From: Haloarcula ordinaria
Lineage (GTDB): Archaea > Halobacteriota > Halobacteria > Halobacteriales > Haloarculaceae
Assembly: GCF_029338275.1 (NCBI RefSeq)
Contig: NZ_CP119789.1
Coordinates: forward strand, 62,001 to 126,000
Direction of reading: 5' to 3'
Length of the DNA stretch: 64,000 bases
Under the pieces are notes generated by a model. That model ran no database searches, was not told the origin of the DNA, and was given only the letters and a program-made list of their open reading frames with translations. This document shows, piece after piece, positions 51,722 through 59,921 of this stretch (its first letter is position 1; each line of letters begins with the position of its first letter). The position numbers were made by a program, and so were the translations under genes.

Positions 51722-53209
51722 TCAGTCGACGTCCTCGATGAGCGCCTCGGCGGTGTGTTCGCCGCTGATGAGGCACATCGGCATCCCGATGCCTGGCGTC
51801 GTGAACGACCCGGTGAAGTAGAGGCCGTCGACGGCCGACGAGCGGTTGTTCGGGCGCAGGAGCGCCGTCTGGCGGAGCGTGTGGGCCAGTCCGAGTGCCG
51901 TGCCCTCGCTGGCGTTGTAGCGCTCGCCGAAGTCCGAGACGGCGAACTGCTTCTCGAAGACGATGCGGTCACGCAGGTCGACGCCGGTGTTGGCGGCGAT
52001 ATCGGCGAGCACCTTCTCGCGGTACTCCTCGCGGATGGCGTCGCCGTCGTGCAGACCGGATGCGATGGGGACCAGGACGAAGAGGTTCGAGTGGCCCTCG
52101 GGGGCGACGGTGTCGTCCGTCTCGGAGGGGACACAGCAGTAGTACGCCGGGTTGTCTGGCCAGGCCGGGTCCTCGAAGATAGCATCGAAGTGTGGCTCCC
52201 AGTCGGTCGGGAGGACGAGCGTGTGGTGAGCCAGCGGGTCGACGTCGCCCTCGACGCCCATGTAGAGGAGGAAGGCAGAGGGGGCGTAGGTCCGACTGTC
52301 CCAGTAGTCCTCGTCGTACTGCCGTTCGTGTTCGGGCAACAGTTCCTGTTCGGCGTGGCCGTAGTCGGCGTTCACGACCACCCGGTCGGGGTCGAACTGC
52401 TCGCCGTCGACCGTCTCGACGAGGAAGCCGTCGCGTCGGCGGTCGATTTCGTCGACCTCGGCGTCGGTCTGGTAGGTGGCGCCCATCTCCTCGCCTAGTT
52501 CGACCAGTGCGTCGACGACGGCCCCGATACCGCCTTCGGGGTAGTAGACGCCGAGGTTGAAGTCGACGTGGCTCATCATGTTGTACAGCGCCGGCGTGTT
52601 CTTCGGGGAGCCACCGAGGAACACGAGCGTGTACTGCATGATCTGCTGGAGCTTCGGGTGCTCGAAGTAGTCCTCGACGTGGCCCTGCATCGAGCCGATG
52701 AGCTGCAGGCCGACCGGTGCGGCGGTCATCACGTCCAGGTCGACCCAGTCACGCAGACTGGAGCGGTCCTCGTAGACGAACTTGTTCATCGCCGTCTCGT
52801 AGTGGCGCTCGCTCGTCGCGAGGTAGTCGTCGAAGGCCTGACCGGCCCCGGGTTCGTAGGCCTCGAACTTCTCGCGCATCTCGTCGTGGTCGCCGTTGAC
52901 GTCGAGTCGGTCGCCGTCCTTGAAGAAGATGCGGTAGTGGGGGTCCAGCCGCTGGAGGTCGTAGTAGTCGCTCGGTTCCCGACCGAAGTACGCGAAGAAG
53001 CGCTCGAAGACGTCGGGCATCAGATACCACGACGGACCCATATCGAAGCGGAAACCATCGGCCTCGAGTCGGGAGGCGCGGCCCCCGAGCTGCTCGTTTT
53101 TCTCGAGGAGGTGGACGTCCGCGCCGGCGTCGGCGAGGTAGCAGGCAGCGGAGAGACCGCCGAACCCACCGCCGACGACGAGCACGTCCACGTCGGAGAG
53201 GTGATTCAT
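51722..53209 (-). CDS. crtD: Carotenoid 3,4-desaturase CrtD (phytoene desaturase family)
   Basis: 495-aa FAD-dependent enzyme of the CrtI family: dinucleotide-binding VDVLVVGGGFGGLSAACYL at the N terminus, LLEKNEQLGGRASRLE after it, and the C-terminal GLYFTGSFTTPGIGMPMCL carotenoid-desaturase motif (cited in part). In bacterioruberin synthesis it introduces the 3,4 double bonds next to the hydrated C5 ends. The ATG at 53209 is chosen because CCTTTATTGTC (minus strand, 53233-53243) lies 28 nt upstream and the product begins directly at the FAD fold. Confidence 0.94.
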   Translation of the reverse strand: MNHLSDVDVLVVGGGFGGLSAACYLADAGADVHLLEKNEQLGGRASRLEADGFRFDMGPSWYLMPDVFERFFAYFGREPSDYYDLQRLDPHYRIFFKDGDRLDVNGDHDEMREKFEAYEPGAGQAFDDYLATSERHYETAMNKFVYEDRSSLRDWVDLDVMTAAPVGLQLIGSMQGHVEDYFEHPKLQQIMQYTLVFLGGSPKNTPALYNMMSHVDFNLGVYYPEGGIGAVVDALVELGEEMGATYQTDAEVDEIDRRRDGFLVETVDGEQFDPDRVVVNADYGHAEQELLPEHERQYDEDYWDSRTYAPSAFLLYMGVEGDVDPLAHHTLVLPTDWEPHFDAIFEDPAWPDNPAYYCCVPSETDDTVAPEGHSNLFVLVPIASGLHDGDAIREEYREKVLADIAANTGVDLRDRIVFEKQFAVSDFGERYNASEGTALGLAHTLRQTALLRPNNRSSAVDGLYFTGSFTTPGIGMPMCLISGEHTAEALIEDVD

Positions 53210-53232
53210 TACCGAGATATCCGACCTGCAAG

Positions 53233-53243
53233 GACAATAAAGG
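53233..53243 (-). promoter_or_regulatory. TATA element of the crtD-lyeJ-cruF operon
   Basis: CCTTTATTGTC on the minus strand, about 28 nt before the crtD ATG. It lies in the 103-nt gap after the HTH-10 gene, so the operon has its own promoter. Confidence 0.65.
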
Positions 53244-53312
53244 CGCGCCATACTGGGTTGGTGTGACACCGGCGTACACGCACCGCGACGGGGTGTCGGA
53301 CCAGGGTCCGGG

Positions 53313-53948
53313 TCAGAGCGACTCCAGGACGAGGTTCTTCACCCCGCGACGGAACCGCTCGGAGGTCGCACTCCGGGAGATACCCAGTTGCTCGCCCAGC
53401 TCTTCGAGCGAACAGCCCCGGGGGATGTCGAGATATCCGCTCTCGACGGCGGCGATGAGCGTCTCGCGCTGGGCGTCGGTCAGCGCCAGTCCGTCGCCGG
53501 GTTCGCCGGCCCGTCGTTCCCACACTCGGTCGATGTGGACTGTGATGTCGTGTGACGTACAGAAGTCGTAGACGTGGTGGTAGGCCTCGCGGGCCGGGAA
53601 CCGGATCCGGCAGTGCCAACCCTCGTCGTCACCGCGAGCGGCCTCCAGGACAGCGCCGACCTGCATGAACTCGCCCATCAGATTGACCGAACTCCCCTCA
53701 TCGTTGAAGTCGACGCGATAGAGCCGACGGTCGTCCAGTTGCGCGAACACGGTCGGGTTCTCGACCATCGTCGCCTCGGCGATGGCCGACTCGACGGCAT
53801 CGAACGAGTCGCCCTCGACCCAGAACAGCATCTGAGTCGGTCGGTCCTGCTGTGTGTAGGTCTCCTGCCATTCGAGCTCGATGCCCGAGAGACGGTGGAG
53901 CGACGCACCGAGGATGGGGTGTGCGATGGTGAGGTCGGTTATCAGCAT
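53313..53948 (-). CDS. Bat-type (HTH-10) transcriptional regulator
   Basis: 211-aa regulator. Residues about 1-155 form the N-terminal sensor half of the bacterio-opsin-activator family (MLITDLTIAHPILGASLHRL, then FWVEGDSFDAVESAI), and about 157-211 are the HTH-10 domain with LTDAQRETLIAAVESGYLDI and LGEQLGISRSATSERFRRG (recognition helix). Bat in Halobacterium activates bacterio-opsin and carotenoid genes in low oxygen and light. This gene lies directly upstream of, and in line with, crtD, so control of the carotenoid operon is plausible; no PAS or GAF domain is present. Confidence 0.88.
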   Translation of the reverse strand: MLITDLTIAHPILGASLHRLSGIELEWQETYTQQDRPTQMLFWVEGDSFDAVESAIAEATMVENPTVFAQLDDRRLYRVDFNDEGSSVNLMGEFMQVGAVLEAARGDDEGWHCRIRFPAREAYHHVYDFCTSHDITVHIDRVWERRAGEPGDGLALTDAQRETLIAAVESGYLDIPRGCSLEELGEQLGISRSATSERFRRGVKNLVLESL

Positions 53949-54050
53949 CTCTGGTACCCGTGACGTGCTATGTCAGGGCCCGGTTCGTATATAAATGCAG
54001 GAGTATGTCGGCAACATTAAGATACGTCACTCTAGCGTACAGTTCTACGA
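53949..54050. promoter_or_regulatory. Divergent promoter between the HTH-10 and HalOD1 genes
   Basis: CATTTATATACG on the minus strand (53986-53997) faces the HTH-10 gene; CATTAAGA on the plus strand (54015-54022) is about 29-36 nt before the ATG at 54051. The HTH-10 transcript would carry a short leader. Confidence 0.55.
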
Positions 54051-54425
54051 ATGTCAAGGGAATATCCAAGCAGAGACGAACAGGTAGGGCATACGGACGA
54101 CGAGCAGTCGGAACTGGCGGAACGGGAGGTCGTCGACGCCAGTGCTTGGACGGACCAGCGAGCAACCGACGAGAGCGGCGTGGTGCGGCGACCCGACGCA
54201 GAGCCCGCTCCATCCGCGAGTATGGCGGTCCTCGACGCACTGGCCGACTGGTACGGTGCCCGGAAACTCGACATCCACCCGCCGCTCTACGAGAGTATCG
54301 ACCCGGAGTCCCTCGACCGGTTCCTGGCGTCGTCCGACGGGCAAGTCGAGTTCCGCCACCGCGACGCGACCGTCACCGTCGACCACCAGCAGAACGTGTC
54401 CATCGCTTCCGCGCAAGGCGAGTAA
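54051..54425 (+). CDS. HalOD1 output-domain protein
   Basis: 124-aa protein: a hydrophilic, acidic N-terminal stretch of about 45 residues, then a HalOD1 domain (AVLDALADWYGARKLDIHPPL opens it, cited in part; IDPESLDRFLASSDG; a beta pair ending VTVDHQQNVSIA). No DNA-binding motif. Its divergent placement from the Bat-type regulator suggests a shared signalling circuit (inference). The long open frame on the same strand in another phase is a shadow. Confidence 0.78.
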   Translation: MSREYPSRDEQVGHTDDEQSELAEREVVDASAWTDQRATDESGVVRRPDAEPAPSASMAVLDALADWYGARKLDIHPPLYESIDPESLDRFLASSDGQVEFRHRDATVTVDHQQNVSIASAQGE

Positions 54426-54559
54426 GCAGCCAGCCGACGGGGCCGCCCACGCCGTGCGAACGCGCCGTCTCATTGCAGTCTGGCACCGATACCGTGTCGA
54501 GTAGCGACGATGTCGGACGGCGGGAAAGCCTGAAATTATCTGCGGCCGTTACTACTGCC

Positions 54560-55252
54560 ATGGGAAGCAGCACTGCTGTCGTCACCGGCGCTAGCAGAGG
54601 CATTGGCGAGGCGGTGGCGCGGACACTGGCCGCGGCTGGCGTCCACGTCGTCGTCTGTGCGCGGAACGCCGACGATATCCAGGCTGTCGCCGACGACATC
54701 GAAGCCGAGGGCGGCGCGGTGACGGCAGTCCGGGCCGACGTCCGGGACCAGTTCGACGTCGAGCGACTGGTCGAGCGCGCGGCCAAGGTCGGCGGCACGA
54801 TAGACGCGCTCGTCCCGAACGCCGGTATCTATCACGGCAACCCCGGCGAGACGCCGCTGTCCGAGGAGTCGTACGCGGCGTTCGATGACCACATGCGGAC
54901 GAACGCGCGCGGCGTGTTCGCCACCGTCCGCGAAGCGGTCCCCCACATGGCAGCGGACGCGCGCATCGTCGTCCCGACGGGCGCTGTCGCACGCGAGGGC
55001 TTCCCCGGGTACGGGTCGTACGCGGTCTCGAAGGCCGCGGCGGAGGCTATCGTCCGCGGGTTCGCCGTCGACCTGGCGGTCCCCATCGGCGCAGTCGACC
55101 CCGGACAGGTGTCGACGGACCTCTCGGGCGACGGCGGCCGAGACCCACAGACGGTGGCCGAGATGGTCCGCTGGGCCCTGCAGGACCTCTCGGCCGACGA
55201 ACTGAACGGCCAGATCCTCACCTGGAGCGAGTTCCGGTCGGCCACGCGGTAG
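54560..55252 (+). CDS. Short-chain dehydrogenase/reductase
   Basis: 230-aa classical SDR: NAD(P)-binding TGASRGIGEAVARTLA (about 9-24), structural NAG in LVPNAGIYHG, active-site Y154-x3-K158 (YAVSK). The catalytic Ser, expected 13 residues before the Tyr, is Gly (T140-G141), an unusual substitution which may impair hydride transfer or leave the adjacent Thr to substitute. No substrate clue from neighbours. The start ATG at 54560 begins four residues before the first strand; the longer frame is rejected. Confidence 0.85.
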   Translation: MGSSTAVVTGASRGIGEAVARTLAAAGVHVVVCARNADDIQAVADDIEAEGGAVTAVRADVRDQFDVERLVERAAKVGGTIDALVPNAGIYHGNPGETPLSEESYAAFDDHMRTNARGVFATVREAVPHMAADARIVVPTGAVAREGFPGYGSYAVSKAAAEAIVRGFAVDLAVPIGAVDPGQVSTDLSGDGGRDPQTVAEMVRWALQDLSADELNGQILTWSEFRSATR

Positions 55253-55298
55253 GCCGCACCGACGGATTTATTAGTAAGACTAGCGCTCATAACGAACA

Positions 55299-56165
55299 AT
55301 GGCTAATAATGGAGTTGCTGTTTTTAATAACAGCCGGCAGATATCCCTGGTCGGCGTCGCCAGCGTCGTCGGACTCGTAGCGCTGTCGGCGTTCGCCGTC
55401 GCGGCCGGGGCCGAGAAAGTCCTCGTCATCGCCTGGGTGGCCTTCGCGGCGATGGCGCTGGGCGCGTGGCTCGGCGCGAACGCCGACAGCACGAGCCCCC
55501 ACCGCCTGGTCTGGGGCTACGGCCTCGCGAGCGGGGCGATGATAACCTCGGCCGCGATGTTCCTCGTCCCGCAGGCGATGGGCCTGGGGGCGGCCGCGGG
55601 GACCCCCCGAATCGGCGGCATCGGTATCGCACTCGGCGTCGTCGCCGGGTACGGCACCCACACCATCGGCCACCGCCTGACTCACCTGGACACCGGCATC
55701 GACACGACGACGGCAGCCATCTCCGCCCACGCGCTCTCCGCGGGGCTCATCATCGGCCTCGTCTACGCCTCGATGCCGTCGCTTGGGGTCTTGCTGGGCC
55801 TCGCCATCGTCTCGCACAAGGGACCCGCGGGCTACGCTGCCGCCCGCAGGCTGGCGCGGAACGGCAAGTCGACGACCGGCCTGTTGCTCCCCGCCGCCGG
55901 CGTCGGCCTCACGGCCATCCCGATGGCGCTCCTCCCGGTTCCCGAGGCACCCGCGGTCAACGCCGTCGTCTTCGGCTTCGCCGCCGGGATCTTCCTCCAC
56001 GTCGCGATGGACTTCCTCCCGAACTGCGAGGCCGGCAGCGAGATCGACGAAGCGTGTTCGCTGCACGAACACTCCCACGACCTCCTCGACGAGCTGCGGA
56101 CCCACGGCGTCGGGTCGACGGTCATCGGCGCGGTGCTGGTCGTCGCTGCGTGGGTTCTCATATAG
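55299..56165 (+). CDS. ZIP family metal transporter
   Basis: 288-aa protein with eight spans. The ZIP signature appears in span 4 as ISAHALSAGLIIGLVYAS and in span 5 as IVSHKGPAGYAAAR: the paired His and small polar residues line the metal path, with HNxPEG of canonical ZIPs modified to HALSAG. The last-but-one part contains LPNCEAGSEIDEACSLHEHSHD, a Cys/His cluster (C-x16-C-x3-H-x-H-x1-H) that could bind metal as a regulator. Imports Zn2+, Fe2+ or Mn2+. GATTTATTAG (55264-55273) gives the promoter. Confidence 0.85.
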   Translation: MANNGVAVFNNSRQISLVGVASVVGLVALSAFAVAAGAEKVLVIAWVAFAAMALGAWLGANADSTSPHRLVWGYGLASGAMITSAAMFLVPQAMGLGAAAGTPRIGGIGIALGVVAGYGTHTIGHRLTHLDTGIDTTTAAISAHALSAGLIIGLVYASMPSLGVLLGLAIVSHKGPAGYAAARRLARNGKSTTGLLLPAAGVGLTAIPMALLPVPEAPAVNAVVFGFAAGIFLHVAMDFLPNCEAGSEIDEACSLHEHSHDLLDELRTHGVGSTVIGAVLVVAAWVLI

Positions 56166-56189
56166 GCTATTCTCGCCTCGTCGCCGGCC

Positions 56190-57062
56190 TCACTCGACCA
56201 TAGTCCCGGTCTCACTAGCCGATTCGGTCGAGGCGTCGGTCGGCGAGAGGGTCACCGTCGTGTCCTGGCGGTCGCCCGGTGCGTCGAGCAGATAGGTCGC
56301 CCGGCGCGGCGGGTCGGCGACGTACGGGCTCTCCGCGTCGAAGGTCCGCTGCCAGGACTCACCGGGGTCCAGGACGCCGGTGAGCCGCGCGACCGGCGTG
56401 TAGGCCACGCGCGGGCCCGACCGGTTCAGCGCGAGGACGAACCGACCGGCGACTTCGCCGACGTTGGTCACGACCACGGATACCTTCGGGTCGTCGTCGG
56501 GCTCGACCTGCGACGGCCCGTCCATCGAGACGGCGAAGCCGGGGGGTCGCGCGGCCAGGCGGTGGCGAATCGGCTCGGGCGGCGACCACGACCCACCGGG
56601 CCACTCGAGGCGAACGGACTCGGCTGGAACGGTCGCCGGCAACGGGAAGACGAGCGGGCCACCCCCCTGACCGTAGCGCACGGCCCATTGCCCGTCGCGG
56701 TAGAGCCCGTCGACGAGCGTGTCCGGGTTGACGGCGTCGCCGTCGGCCTTCAGAGCGAACCGCTCGGGCTCTGGTGCCGGCCCGTCGACGGCGACAATCA
56801 CGACGAGATACTGCTCGGCCTCGTCGTAGACGCCGATGGAGTCGGGGCTGTCGGGCCCGACGACGCCCTGCTGGACGGTAGCCGACTCGACAGAGACGGT
56901 GCCGAAGTCAGTTCGCGTGCCGGTCCCCTCGTCGGTGGGACTGTCGGGTGGCGGTACTGGCGTCTCGGTGCCGGTCTCGTCGCGTGGTTCGGCGGGCGTC
57001 GAGACACAGCCCGCCGTCGCGAGGAGGGACCCACACAGCGCGAGCAGGCGGCGACGTTTCAT
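56190..57062 (-). CDS. Haloarchaeal lipoprotein, unknown
   Basis: 290-aa exported protein with basic start MKRRRLLALCGSLLATAGC: the lipobox TAGC places Cys19 as the lipidated residue. A Pro/Thr/Glu-rich spacer follows (about 20-55). The mature domain (about 60-285) appears beta-rich with two repeats of Ig-like strands, e.g. VVVTNVGEVAGRFVLALNRS and the end GDRQDTTVTLSP. Function unknown. The ATG at 57062 is chosen over the GTG two codons upstream. Convergent with the ZIP gene (24-nt gap). Confidence 0.78.
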   Translation of the reverse strand: MKRRRLLALCGSLLATAGCVSTPAEPRDETGTETPVPPPDSPTDEGTGTRTDFGTVSVESATVQQGVVGPDSPDSIGVYDEAEQYLVVIVAVDGPAPEPERFALKADGDAVNPDTLVDGLYRDGQWAVRYGQGGGPLVFPLPATVPAESVRLEWPGGSWSPPEPIRHRLAARPPGFAVSMDGPSQVEPDDDPKVSVVVTNVGEVAGRFVLALNRSGPRVAYTPVARLTGVLDPGESWQRTFDAESPYVADPPRRATYLLDAPGDRQDTTVTLSPTDASTESASETGTMVE

Positions 57063-57163
57063 ACCCACGAGTTGACACTGACTGTGTAAGAGCCTTCAGT
57101 AGGCTTCGAACGGGTTTTGAGCGTCCTCTCACTCGGTCCAGTCGGCTCGCCCCCGACCGCGGA

Positions 57164-57487
57164 TTAGTTGTACTCTCGCCAGCGGTGGCCACAGTCCTGG
57201 CACTTGAAGAAGCGCGTCGGCGGTTCGTCGGCCGACCCGGTCTGCTTGATGGTGTACCACGCCGCGCCGTGCCCACACTCGTCACACGTCACGTCGTTGG
57301 CGGTGGGTTTGCCCTCGAAGTTGGCGCCTTCCTCCGTCTCGATGACGTCGTCGTCACTCTGCTCGTCCGTCGTGACGAACGCGGCGGCCCGGTCGGCGTC
57401 CTTCTCTACCCGGGCCCCACAGGACTGACAGACCATCTCGTCACCGTCCCCGTGCATCATCGACCCGCAGTCGTCGCAGAACTGCAT
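57164..57487 (-). CDS. tfs: Transcription factor S (RPA12/RPB9/RPC11-TFIIS family)
   Basis: 107-aa protein that reactivates arrested RNA polymerase by stimulating RNA cleavage. The N-terminal zinc ribbon is CDDCGSMMHGDGDEMVCQSCG (residues 4-24, cited in part) and the C-terminal TFIIS-type ribbon has CDECGHGAAWYTIKQTGSAD then EPPTRFFKCQDCGHRW. The Asp-Glu pair (ADEP) that enters the polymerase funnel and positions Mg2+ is intact, so it is an active factor, not one of the inactive paralogues. CGGTTTTTGGG (minus strand, about 57511-57519) fixes the ATG at 57487. Confidence 0.95.
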   Translation of the reverse strand: MQFCDDCGSMMHGDGDEMVCQSCGARVEKDADRAAAFVTTDEQSDDDVIETEEGANFEGKPTANDVTCDECGHGAAWYTIKQTGSADEPPTRFFKCQDCGHRWREYN

Positions 57488-57519
57488 AGCGAAGTGTGCG
57501 GTGGCTGGCCCAAAAACCG

Positions 57520-58089
57520 TTACCCATCGTCGGCGAGCTGGCGCTGCTCGGCGACGACGGGACAGTCCAGCAGGCGGACGTGCTCCATGTCGGTGAACTC
57601 CAGAATCTCGGCTTCGTCGTTGGTACAGTGGACGTCCGGCGGGCTGGAGAAGTGCTCGCACTGCTCGCAGTAGCGGTGTTTCGACACCTCGGCGTAGCGC
57701 GACTCACCGGCGGACTCGGACGCGTCGCCGTCGCCGGTGAGGTCGGCCCACACGGTGTCGGCGTCGATGGTGTCGACGTCGACGTGCTCGAAGACGCTGT
57801 CGCCACCGCCGAAGGGGTCGCCCTCACGGCCCTCCATGTCGGTGAACGGGTCGTCGGCGTCGTGCTCGTCGCCAAGGGGGTCGCCCTCGTCTGGCCCCAG
57901 CTCCGCGAACGGGTCCATTGCCGCGTCGGACGAATCGACATCGGTCGGCGATGCGGCGCGCTCACCGTCCGTCGAATCCTTCGCTGCCTCGGTGTCGTCG
58001 GAGGCGTCAGGGCCCTCTAACGCCTCGAACGGGTCTCCCTCGCGGTCGTCGACCGGCTCGAACTCCTCGAAGGGGTCGTCGTCACTCAT
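57520..58089 (-). CDS. Acidic DPF-repeat protein with C-terminal Cys cluster
   Basis: 189-aa protein. Residues about 1-120 are acidic and disordered with repeated DPF motifs (DDPFEEFEPVDDREGDPFEA, DPFAELGPDEGDPL, DDPFTDME, DPFGGG). The C-terminal 70 residues form a compact part with a metal-binding look: YCEQCEHFSSPPDVHC, ending LLDCPVVAEQRQ, four Cys that could hold zinc. No family with known function recognised. It overlaps the coiled-coil gene by 8 nt and precedes tfs by 32 nt, so the three may form one unit. Confidence 0.75.
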   Translation of the reverse strand: MSDDDPFEEFEPVDDREGDPFEALEGPDASDDTEAAKDSTDGERAASPTDVDSSDAAMDPFAELGPDEGDPLGDEHDADDPFTDMEGREGDPFGGGDSVFEHVDVDTIDADTVWADLTGDGDASESAGESRYAEVSKHRYCEQCEHFSSPPDVHCTNDEAEILEFTDMEHVRLLDCPVVAEQRQLADDG

Positions 58090-58954
58090 CTGTGTCGCCG
58101 GCCTCGAGCTGTGCGGCTGTCACTAAGCGCGCTTTCTTGCGGAAGATGCCACCCTCGGGGCGGACGTCAGAGACGGTCGTGCTGCAGTGTGGACACTCCG
58201 GGTCGGTCAGCAGGCTGATGTCCACACTCTCAGAGCAGTTCTCGCAGGTCGCCGTCGAGATGTTCTCCTGGGCCGCCGCGCGCTTGATTCGCTCGACGGC
58301 TTTCTGGTGTGCGTCCTTGCCACTGGTGTCCTTACGGAGGTCGCTGACGACCCACGCGACCCGTTCGAGGCGGTCTTCGGTCTCGTCGAACTGCGTTTCG
58401 AGGTCCCAGAGGTTGGCCTCTACCTCCGAGATCTGTTCGTCGAGATTCGAACGCAGCGACTCGACGGTCTCCGAAAGGTCCTGGACCTCGTCTTCGACCT
58501 CTTCGAGCGCCTCGTGGTCGTGGTCTTCGTCAGCCTTTGTTTCGAGCTCCCGTTTCAGTTGGATGACCCGCTCGCGGACGTCGTCGAGCTTCGCCTTGAA
58601 CTCTGCCTCGACCTGCTCGAATCGGTCGTCGAGACGGCTCTCGACGGCGTCGGCGAGGTCCGGGAGGCGGTCGCTGACGGCGGCGTCGAGTTGCTCGTCG
58701 ACGGATGCGGCGGCCGCGGCGTCGATTCGGTCCCCCATGGAGTCGTCGACGGCCGCCTCTACGTCGAACCCGACGACCGACGACAGCGGCTGGTCACCCT
58801 CGAGTTCGACGGTGGCTCGATAGGACGCCAGTAGTTGTGTCACGAGAACGTCGCGAGAGACGCCGAGCTCGGCGGCTTGCTCGTCAAGCCACTCGTCGAG
58901 CCCCTCCGGCACGTCGACGGTGACCACCCCCTCCTCGGTCGGCTCACTCGCCAT
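58082..58954 (-). CDS. Coiled-coil protein with ribbon-helix-helix-like start and C-terminal zinc ribbon
   Basis: 290-aa protein. Residues about 10-55 read VDVPEGLDEWLDEQAAELGV SRDVLVTQLL, a ribbon-helix-helix-like pattern (one gap inserted for length). Residues about 75-215 are a coiled coil with few prolines. Residues about 235-270 are a zinc ribbon: CENCSESVDISLLTDPECPHC. This layout suggests a DNA- or RNA-associated structural protein (inference). The start ATG lies 28 nt after CGCTTATCTG on the minus strand. Coupled with the DPF-repeat gene. Confidence 0.75.
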   Translation of the reverse strand: MASEPTEEGVVTVDVPEGLDEWLDEQAAELGVSRDVLVTQLLASYRATVELEGDQPLSSVVGFDVEAAVDDSMGDRIDAAAAASVDEQLDAAVSDRLPDLADAVESRLDDRFEQVEAEFKAKLDDVRERVIQLKRELETKADEDHDHEALEEVEDEVQDLSETVESLRSNLDEQISEVEANLWDLETQFDETEDRLERVAWVVSDLRKDTSGKDAHQKAVERIKRAAAQENISTATCENCSESVDISLLTDPECPHCSTTVSDVRPEGGIFRKKARLVTAAQLEAGDTDE

Positions 58955-59039
58955 TACCGGTCACCTACTTGTAGCAAACAGATAAGCGTTTGCCGCCGAT
59001 TTCAGCGAGCGAGACTCGGTCACGGAGCGGTGGCTTCGG

Positions 59040-59876
59040 CTACCGTATCTTGCGGACGTCGCTGATGTCGAACCCCGCGTCGCCCAGTTCCGTCTCGAAC
59101 TGGACGATGTTCTCCTCCTCGATCTGTGAGAGGACACCTCGGAACTGCTTGACGACCAGCGTCCGCGCTCTGGTGGACCCGCCGGAGGCCCACGCGAACT
59201 CGAGGGTCCCGTGGGCGGCGTCCGAGAGCTGCCCGTGCCTGATACCGGAGAGCGTCTGGGGGTTGACGTGCAGCAGGATGAGGCCACCCCAGTCGAAGGC
59301 GGCCTTCTGCAGGCCGGAGACGAGGAACGTGATGTCCGTCCAGTCGACGTCCTCGCCCATCGCGCTCACGAGGTCCGAGAGCGAGTCGATGACCACGAGG
59401 TTGTCGGGCGCGATCTCACTGAGCTTCATCCCGAACGCTCCGAGCAGGTCGGTTCGCTCGTGGCGCGCCCGCAGGTCCTTGATGTTGGGCGTCTGGTTGG
59501 CGTACCACTGGCGGGGCACCGGGCTCATGTGGAAGTACCGCTCCGACAGTTCGTGGAACTCGAACCCGTCCATCCCGGCGGCGACGAGCTCGTCGTCCAT
59601 CTCCATCCGTAATTCGGCACCCAGCTGTGCCTCACTCGCGGTAAAGGAGAGGTAGTGGACCTCGTCGGGCAGGACGGCGTCGGCCGCCAGCGACCCGTAG
59701 TGCAGGTCGAACAGGTCCTCGTCGACGCGGCCCAGCGCGTTCATCACCGCGCTCGTGTGCATGAACTCCCGGGACCCCGCACCGGCCTCACCAGAGAGCA
59801 AGACGACGCTACCGACCGGTGCACCACCCTGGATGACCGAGTCGAGTTGCTGGACCCCGAACGGGAGTCGGTCCAT
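59040..59876 (-). CDS. KaiC-like RecA-fold protein with degenerate P-loop
   Basis: 278-aa protein of the haloarchaeal KaiC-like (HTR-like) family. It keeps the KaiC opening MDRLPFGVQQLDSVIQGG and Walker-B strand NLVVIDSLSDLVSAMG, but the P-loop reads SGEAGAGSRE (about 28-37): Ser and Arg replace the GK[ST] residues, so ATP binding is doubtful. The ATG at 59876 is chosen because TTTATAC (minus strand, about 59901-59907) is 28 nt away; an in-frame GTG 18 nt upstream is less likely. Haloarchaea often pair such proteins with active KaiC ATPases for signalling. Confidence 0.82.
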   Translation of the reverse strand: MDRLPFGVQQLDSVIQGGAPVGSVVLLSGEAGAGSREFMHTSAVMNALGRVDEDLFDLHYGSLAADAVLPDEVHYLSFTASEAQLGAELRMEMDDELVAAGMDGFEFHELSERYFHMSPVPRQWYANQTPNIKDLRARHERTDLLGAFGMKLSEIAPDNLVVIDSLSDLVSAMGEDVDWTDITFLVSGLQKAAFDWGGLILLHVNPQTLSGIRHGQLSDAAHGTLEFAWASGGSTRARTLVVKQFRGVLSQIEEENIVQFETELGDAGFDISDVRKIR

Positions 59877-59921
59877 ACGTTCACTCACCTTCACGAGTGT
59901 ATAAACGCTTGGCCTGCGTGC

